Assembly (NCBI GenBank): GCA_030636615.1
Contig: DAOVWP010000001.1
Coordinates: 1-28,925, forward strand
From: Candidatus Nanohaloarchaea archaeon
GTDB taxonomy: Archaea > EX4484-52 > GLR71
DNA length: 28,925 nt
Direction of reading: 5' to 3'
Shown here: piece by piece, positions 23,709 through 28,925 of the stretch
How positions within the stretch are numbered: the stretch's first letter is position 1
How the letters are laid out: each line of letters opens with the position of its first letter
Notes under the pieces: model-generated
Database searches by the model: none
The model's input: the letters and a program-made list of their open reading frames with translations, nothing else
What the model was told of the DNA's origin: nothing
Position numbers and translations under genes: made by a program

Positions 23709-24378
23709 ACTTATATATCCCCCATGCAATCACCAGAATAAATATAAAAACAAACAAGATTATAGCCATTTTTATATATTGATCCATCCGGGTTGGTTGT
23801 ACTGTTTCTGCAGATTGTGTGCCGCTTTCGTGATGTGTGACTATAGGGCTTATATCAACAGAAACTGTTTTAGGCCCTATATCTTCATTAGGTATATCCG
23901 GATATAAATCTTTTGTCACATAGACATCAAAAAAGAACAGGCGTTCCTGCCTTAGGGAAAAACCGGATATTGCATCGTTTCCGCCGGCAATGGCTTTCAA
24001 GACAATAATATGGTGACCTTGTTTTTCATATTTTGGAACAGATACATAGACATTTACCATAGCCGCGCTTACTGTCTTTTTAAGACGTGGGATGTATATA
24101 TGTTCAATATTCCCGGAATACATATCATCAAGATAAAACTCAGGGGGGTCTAAAATGACATCCCAATCTTTGGGTACATCAATGTTTTTCAATTTAACAT
24201 CATAACCTGAACCATCAGTATTCCAGAATAAAAGATTAAATTTAATTGTATCCCCAGGGGTAACATTTTGACTTGCAGATTTCTGTAGAGTGCCAAGATT
24301 GAATGCATCTACCGGTTGTGATAAAATACATGCAGTCAATATTGCAATCAATATGATCTTATGGTTGCTGACTTCCAT
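23701..24378 (-). CDS. Small membrane-anchored Ig-like protein
   Basis: A 225-residue type I membrane protein. The signal peptide IILIAILTACILSQPVDA is probably cut before FNLG. One Ig-like/alpha-galactosidase-NEW3-like domain covers about 28-155, with the pattern Q-N-V-T-P-G-D-T-I-K-F-N-L-L-F-W-N-T, VPKDWDVILDPPEF and HHIIVLKAIAGG. A loosely structured stalk of about 40 residues leads to one transmembrane helix near 204-221 and the short tail GIYKYD. AGGGTG lies six bases before the ATG. The gene overlaps the adhesin gene before it by 20 bp and the gene after it by 8 bp, so translation is probably coupled. It may form a complex with its neighbours at the cell surface, an inference from the overlaps. 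Confidence 0.8.
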   Translation of the reverse strand: MEVSNHKIILIAILTACILSQPVDAFNLGTLQKSASQNVTPGDTIKFNLLFWNTDGSGYDVKLKNIDVPKDWDVILDPPEFYLDDMYSGNIEHIYIPRLKKTVSAAMVNVYVSVPKYEKQGHHIIVLKAIAGGNDAISGFSLRQERLFFFDVYVTKDLYPDIPNEDIGPKTVSVDISPIVTHHESGTQSAETVQPTRMDQYIKMAIILFVFIFILVIAWGIYKYD

Positions 24379-26821
24379 TTACAACACCCTGTATATATAT
24401 AGTTCCATTATAATTATCAGCAAATATTGGTGGTATATTGATCCAGTACCACATAGTTATATTTGTCAATGATGACACATTAAACTTTAAAGGCATATAT
24501 GTCTTTGTCAGATTATATGAAGTAGTATATAAATTTGAACTGTTGCTCCATGTAAAATTTCCTACACTAAGAATATGCTTCGTCTTATATCCTTCCATAT
24601 CTGTTCCTTTTATATATAGATCCGTATCGCAGCTACCATCATTTATTGTTATATTATAAAGATCATCATTATTGCCCAATGCAGGATTTTCATAAGTATT
24701 AGGCATTAGAGGATTTGAGAAATTTATATATTCCCAATTGACTGTAAGATCCACAACACAAGGCACTACTGAAATTTCTGATGATAATGTAGTGTTCAAA
24801 GTGGTCCAGCCGGAGTCTGAGCTGAAATTGACATCCAGTTTCCATAGATTGAAATCAGGATCAGTAGCATTCACTATCCAGGAAATATTGCAATATTCAT
24901 TTTCAGATAATGGATTTGTTACACAGGATTTTGTAGATAGTGGTGATGCTTCATCAATGAAGAACGGTTCAGCACCATATGTTATATCTATTGCTGTGTC
25001 CGGATCTGATGATGTCTTATTATAGCGCACTGTCGCAAACACATTGCCGCAATTACCTTCTGCGCATATGACTGTCGCATTTACGATAAATTGCGTATTC
25101 CGTATTATATTTGTAGTAAAAACTGTACTTGGTTCTATAAGTTCAACTTCAAGCGTTGTATTAAATGTAAAATAAACAACAGTACTGTTGAGATTTCCGG
25201 CAGTATCATTTGCATATATAGTTATATTATTAAAGCCTTCTGTTGCTGTTATTGTTGTGTTGGGGTCAAAGGTCACGTTTGAATTTCCATTAAGGCTATA
25301 TTGCCAAGTATCAATAGACTCCTCGGCGCTGACATTAAGGTCAAGTTGTTTGTTAAAATATGTAATGTTCTCTGGCGAATAAAGATATAATACAGGAAGC
25401 ACTGTATCAACTGTAAAATATACAGTCACTTCAGATTCGTTCATATTGCCTGAACTATCGTTGCAGGAATATATGATGTAATGAGATAACTCAGGGAGGC
25501 CTTCTATAAGGCTGTACCAGTCGGTCGCAGATGTGTTTGACATTGTGATATTTGCTGCGCCGTCAAGAGAGTAGCCGCACCATGAACCGTTTTCATTAAG
25601 TGTCAGGTTTGCCCAGACAGAAGTTGAATTATATGACTTGTTCAATGGGAATTGGATTGTGATTTCCGGGGGTATTGTATCAACTGTACTGAAACTATAT
25701 ATTTCAGATACATTCATGTTTCCTGCAGTATCGTTAGCATATACCAGCCAGCTTATAATAGAGTCTACAGTTGAGTTGATCTGCTTGCTGACATTTGACC
25801 AATTACCTGTTCCGATCATACTGACATAAGTATCATTTTCAAATGTTTCGTTGCCATTATCAAAAGAAAATATATAACCTGCAAGAGCATAATCTGTCCA
25901 GTAAAGACTGAACAGCACATCTGTTCCGGCTTCAGTAGAATTTGTCTGATTTAAAGAATATTCAGGATACTCCGTATCGACGGTAAAATATACTGTGACT
26001 TCTGATTCGTTCATATTGCCTGAAGTGTCATTACACGAAAATATGATGTTATGACTTGACTCAGATAAGCCCTCAACAAGGCTGTTCCAGTTGCCGGTTG
26101 TATTTGACATAGTTACATTAGCTGCACCGTCAAGCGAATAGCCGCACCATTCACCCTCTTCATCAAGCGTTAGGTTTGCCCAGACAGAATCAATATCATA
26201 AGATTTGTTTAAAGGCGACTGAACTGTCAATTGCGGAGCTACTTCATCATCATAAATCAATACAAGATCAATCTCATCCCAAAAATTTCTGATCATAGGA
26301 ATATCAGATATTGAAGTCTCAACAGAATTATACAGTTTTATTTTGTATGTGCCAGTCGAAGAAAAATTATTTATACCAATACCAATAGACTCTGAAGTAT
26401 ATACAGCATCATCTGCAGTTGATGAACGCGAAAAAAGCTGGACTTCAGAACTGTCTGGTTTTATCAGAAATACTTTTATAATATTTGCTGTTGGAGCTGC
26501 AAGATCCCAAGTCTGCTTATATGAGAATAATGCAGTTGCAGAAGTAATAGTCCCTGGATTTGACCAAGTACTACCATCATTGGTGAGATTTCCTGAGACG
26601 CTATACCCTGTATCATCCAGGCTATCATTGACTTCAAAAATCCACACACCTGGGTCATCCTTTCCGCCAGAGATACTAAAATTTGATTCTGCAATATCAC
26701 TAAGATCATCTTCAGAATAGGTCCAACCGACAGAACTACCAGAAGTAAAATTACCATTAACTATAAAATTCTGCTGAAGTGAATAGATTGATGGCAATAA
26801 AATAACTAGTACTATCAACAA
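24359..26821 (-). CDS. Secreted repeat adhesin with alternating Ig-like domains
   Basis: An exported protein of about 820 residues. Residues 17-190 resemble a carbohydrate-binding sandwich (NGNFTSGSSVGWTYSEDD at the start). Then come Ig-like domains in an A-B-A'-B' order. A (193-283) and A' (384-473) are close copies with PLNKSY, SVWANLTL, WCGYSLDGAAN, SCND-S/T-SGNMNESEVTVYFTVDT and a Cys pair in each (C226/C263, C415/C453). B (284-381) and B' (474-556) share YANDTAGN. A further beta region with a few Cys completes the protein. No C-terminal membrane helix is visible. TTG 26821 is the first conventional start but removes the basic part of the signal peptide. The frame upstream reads IEWKKHYIFLLIVLV, so ATT at 26848, placed behind an SD, or a one-base indel giving ATG, fits better. 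It overlaps the next gene by 20 bp. Confidence 0.82.
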   Translation of the reverse strand: MLIVLVILLPSIYSLQQNFIVNGNFTSGSSVGWTYSEDDLSDIAESNFSISGGKDDPGVWIFEVNDSLDDTGYSVSGNLTNDGSTWSNPGTITSATALFSYKQTWDLAAPTANIIKVFLIKPDSSEVQLFSRSSTADDAVYTSESIGIGINNFSSTGTYKIKLYNSVETSISDIPMIRNFWDEIDLVLIYDDEVAPQLTVQSPLNKSYDIDSVWANLTLDEEGEWCGYSLDGAANVTMSNTTGNWNSLVEGLSESSHNIIFSCNDTSGNMNESEVTVYFTVDTEYPEYSLNQTNSTEAGTDVLFSLYWTDYALAGYIFSFDNGNETFENDTYVSMIGTGNWSNVSKQINSTVDSIISWLVYANDTAGNMNVSEIYSFSTVDTIPPEITIQFPLNKSYNSTSVWANLTLNENGSWCGYSLDGAANITMSNTSATDWYSLIEGLPELSHYIIYSCNDSSGNMNESEVTVYFTVDTVLPVLYLYSPENITYFNKQLDLNVSAEESIDTWQYSLNGNSNVTFDPNTTITATEGFNNITIYANDTAGNLNSTVVYFTFNTTLEVELIEPSTVFTTNIIRNTQFIVNATVICAEGNCGNVFATVRYNKTSSDPDTAIDITYGAEPFFIDEASPLSTKSCVTNPLSENEYCNISWIVNATDPDFNLWKLDVNFSSDSGWTTLNTTLSSEISVVPCVVDLTVNWEYINFSNPLMPNTYENPALGNNDDLYNITINDGSCDTDLYIKGTDMEGYKTKHILSVGNFTWSNSSNLYTTSYNLTKTYMPLKFNVSSLTNITMWYWINIPPIFADNYNGTIYIQGVVNGSQQP
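25403..26245 (-). repeat. Two near-identical Ig-domain copies in the adhesin gene
   Basis: The copies at 25973-26245 and 25403-25672 are separated by a different domain of about 300 bp. They are alike in DNA as well as in protein, for instance around the TTCGTTCATATTGCCTGAA block (plus strand) found at 25435 and 26005. Recent duplication or gene conversion would explain this. Confidence 0.65.
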
Positions 26822-26849
26822 AAAAATATAATGTTTTTTCCATTCAATT

Positions 26850-28925
26850 TTACAACACCTTCTTATCGGATTTTTTTGATTTTGATTTCATGTCCGCTTT
26901 TGATTGGACTTTTGATTTTAATTTCACTTTTGAAAAATCAGCCATCATATCACCTATGTTTATTGCCTTACCTGAAGGATTTGAAGAAATCATAGCATTT
27001 TCAAATTTTGTCAGGGTCTTATTTGAGAATAGAATGTTTTTCCTGACTTTTTTTATTTTCGTCTTTGAAACATCAACAACCATATCTGGTTTTTTTGTAT
27101 TAAGTTTAAGTATATGTCTCTTTATATCAAATATGAGCAGCCTGTTGCTTTTTCTTAAATCAGCATCATATGCATTCGCCAATTTGCGTCTCCTAAATAA
27201 AAATGCAGTTGAAAAGCTTAATATTGCAAACAGTACTGCAGGTATAACCTCACCTGAAGCGATAAACGATATTGAATTTCCTGTAGGCATATCAATTGAT
27301 AAGAGCTTATCAAAAACAGTTGACTCATTTGAAGGATCTGATAATGTTGATAAATCAGATGACATATACGCACTATCATTTTTTGGCGCAAGTATATTTA
27401 TGACAAAATCCTGCTTTTTAAAATAAAGCGGACCTGACAATTCAAATGATGAACTGAACATCTCTTCTGATGCATTATGTGGTATATCAAAATATATCAA
27501 TACTGAAATCTCTGAAGATTTTTTCAAAATATCAATCATCTCCGGATAGATCATCTGATAATAATTTGGTGGAATCTCATTCAGGGATATAGAAAGATTT
27601 GACAGATCAGCTTCACCAGTATTTATCACCAGAAACTCTGCTTCAGAAGACTCGCCTGGATACATTCTAATTGTCTCAGGACTCATGATTGAAACTTCTT
27701 TCCTTTTCACAACCTCAAAATTTATTGTTTTTTGTGAAAAGATATATGGGTCTTTTGATGTATTTATGATAATCGTATAATTTCCCTCAACTTTTGGATT
27801 ATTGATACTGAAAGAGAACAATCCTTTTGAATCAGATATAGATGATGCTGTAATTGATGTATCTTCAATGAATGCGTCAAGTACTGCGCCAGACACTATA
27901 TCTTTTGCGCTATCCTGGCAGAGACCGGTTATTTTTATGTTTTCATTTATGTTATATGTCTCTTTTTCAATGGTTGCTCCAGTAATCAAAGAATCGATAT
28001 TTCCTATAGTATATGCAGCATTGAGTACAGCACTATTAATTGTTGCGGTTTTTCTCAAGCTGTCAATATCTGAAGCGATAACATCCCATTCAGATAAGCA
28101 TCGCTTGTTTCCTGCGTCCCAATCCCTACAGACATATGCTTCAATTGAATTAACATCATTGATCTTGGTTGGATCATATTTTATCTTTAGTCTGGCAGAA
28201 TTATAATCTATGTCAGATGCAATAGCATAATAGAATATGCCTCTGCCTGAAATACCATCCACACGGGACAATGGAAGCGGCTGGTATTTTATAGCATCAT
28301 CAAAATTATCTATGTCCACATTATATATCTCAAGCACAGATAAATCATCTTTGACTTCTAGGTCATAAGTGTCAGGAGGAAATGATGTTGAATATTTACC
28401 ATAATTATCGGTCTTTACAGCTTTATTGATATTGTCTGAGCTGAATTTTATATCAACAGTATGCTTACTGTCTGTTTCTGAAAATATCGTGCCTGAAACA
28501 GGTATTACATAAATTATACTTTCATAATCATATGATGAATGACCCTCATGATTAAAATATACTTTAAGATTATATTCTCCAAAAGATAATGTCGGCGCTG
28601 TGAATATGACATTGTAAACATTACTTGTAGAGGATTGCAATACATCGGAAATACTTGCATCAGTTGAGCCGATGCGGACAGATATCATATCTTCATTTAT
28701 GTTTACAGGGTTGCCATGGTCTGTAGCCTTGATTGAAACAGTAATAGTATCATCATTAGATATCCAGGTCTTATCAACGTCTACAATTGAAAATTCAACA
28801 GAATCAGATATGCCTACATCTTCAGTAACAGATATTTCACTGCCTAAATAATTGGCGACTATAGAAAATGTATAAGTGCCTGCCGCAAAAGTATCAGTTG
28901 AAAATCTTAACACCCACCCCTTATC
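26850..28925 (-). CDS. Membrane-anchored Ig-like surface protein with long basic cytoplasmic tail (5' end cut by window)
   Basis: A partial protein of 691 residues. The frame is open to the window edge (DKGWVLRFS), so the GTG at 28913 is not a convincing start and the signal peptide lies outside. Ig-like segments include FAAGTYTFSIVANYLG, FGEYNLKVYFNHEG and a carboxypeptidase-regulatory-like sandwich (GTIFSETDSKHTVDI to FPPDTYDLEV). A NEW3-like domain follows (IRMYPGESSEAEFLVINTGEADLSNLSISL). One membrane helix (VIPAVLFAILSFSTAFLF) is followed by a 114-residue cytoplasmic tail that is strongly basic and ends in Lys/Ser repeats. A tail this long is unusual for such proteins and could contact cytoplasmic partners or nucleic acid. 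It is the most upstream visible gene of the envelope operon; the adhesin gene follows directly after its stop. Confidence 0.8.
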   Translation of the reverse strand, partial: DKGWVLRFSTDTFAAGTYTFSIVANYLGSEISVTEDVGISDSVEFSIVDVDKTWISNDDTITVSIKATDHGNPVNINEDMISVRIGSTDASISDVLQSSTSNVYNVIFTAPTLSFGEYNLKVYFNHEGHSSYDYESIIYVIPVSGTIFSETDSKHTVDIKFSSDNINKAVKTDNYGKYSTSFPPDTYDLEVKDDLSVLEIYNVDIDNFDDAIKYQPLPLSRVDGISGRGIFYYAIASDIDYNSARLKIKYDPTKINDVNSIEAYVCRDWDAGNKRCLSEWDVIASDIDSLRKTATINSAVLNAAYTIGNIDSLITGATIEKETYNINENIKITGLCQDSAKDIVSGAVLDAFIEDTSITASSISDSKGLFSFSINNPKVEGNYTIIINTSKDPYIFSQKTINFEVVKRKEVSIMSPETIRMYPGESSEAEFLVINTGEADLSNLSISLNEIPPNYYQMIYPEMIDILKKSSEISVLIYFDIPHNASEEMFSSSFELSGPLYFKKQDFVINILAPKNDSAYMSSDLSTLSDPSNESTVFDKLLSIDMPTGNSISFIASGEVIPAVLFAILSFSTAFLFRRRKLANAYDADLRKSNRLLIFDIKRHILKLNTKKPDMVVDVSKTKIKKVRKNILFSNKTLTKFENAMISSNPSGKAINIGDMMADFSKVKLKSKVQSKADMKSKSKKSDKKVL
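26856..26861 (-). promoter_or_regulatory. Shine-Dalgarno site for the adhesin gene, pointing to a start near 26848
   Basis: The minus strand reads AAGGTG in the last codons of the preceding gene. Seven bases later comes ATT (26846-26848), in frame with the adhesin. The TTG at 26821 is about 34 bases away and would not use this site. Confidence 0.45.

Noticed and set aside
26890..27426. Plus-strand open frame of 178 codons
   Set aside because: Shadow of the basic tail and ectodomain of the minus-strand surface protein; Phe/Ser-rich antisense translation.
28911..28913. GTG as the start of the surface protein at the right edge
   Set aside because: The frame stays open to the window end with family-like sequence and there is no signal peptide, so the true start is outside.

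Overview
The window is an AT-rich stretch of an archaeal chromosome. The evidence is a DRG-type GTPase with a C-terminal TGS domain, an Mtq2/HemK2-like methyltransferase, archaeal class III (prepilin-like) signal sequences, a GspE/TadA-type ATPase paired with GspF/TadC-type membrane proteins, TATA boxes 22-32 nt upstream of start codons (leaderless first genes), and exported proteins full of N-glycosylation sequons. A DPANN-type or similar uncultivated archaeon fits this style, but nothing here fixes the lineage. The window has no rRNA, tRNA, CRISPR array or insertion sequence that I can see, and no gene-free stretch longer than about 200 bases.

Layout. (1) 54-5638, minus strand: DRG GTPase, a 960-residue membrane-anchored surface protein, the Mtq2-like methyltransferase, and a low-complexity Gln/Pro/Ser protein. 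(2) 5819-7117, plus strand: a nucleotidyltransferase-fold protein. (3) 7155-8503, minus strand: three overlapping small pilin-like genes. (4) 8622-13357, plus strand, divergent from the pilins: a wHTH/coiled-coil protein, the pilus ATPase, and two TadC-like membrane proteins, the second broken by a -1 frameshift at an A7 run. (5) 13445-20148, minus strand: a giant prepilin-like protein with a von Willebrand A (vWA) domain, a second large pilin-like protein, and a membrane protein with a duplicated C-X13-C domain. (6) 20225-21268, minus strand: an orphan protein with PD-(D/E)XK-like residues. (7) 21392-22279, minus strand: a secreted Cys-rich protein with its own promoter, ribosome site and hairpin terminator. 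(8) 22365-28925, minus strand: an overlapping run of four exported, mostly single-pass proteins with Ig-like domains. The most upstream one is cut by the window edge.

How it works together. Regions 3-5 read as one archaeal type IV/Tad-like pilus locus. The ATPase and platform proteins are on the plus strand, flanked by five proteins with N-terminal prepilin-like helices. The vWA protein is the natural candidate for a pilus-tip adhesin: its vWA fold appears to be interrupted by about 650 residues holding two tandem copies of a domain I do not recognise. No prepilin peptidase lies in the window. Regions 1, 7 and 8 supply further envelope or adhesin proteins.

Expression style. First genes of transcription units look leaderless, with a TATA box but no Shine-Dalgarno (SD). 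Operon-internal genes and the secreted protein at 22279 carry GGTG/GAGTGAT-type SD sequences, sometimes with TTG or GTG starts.
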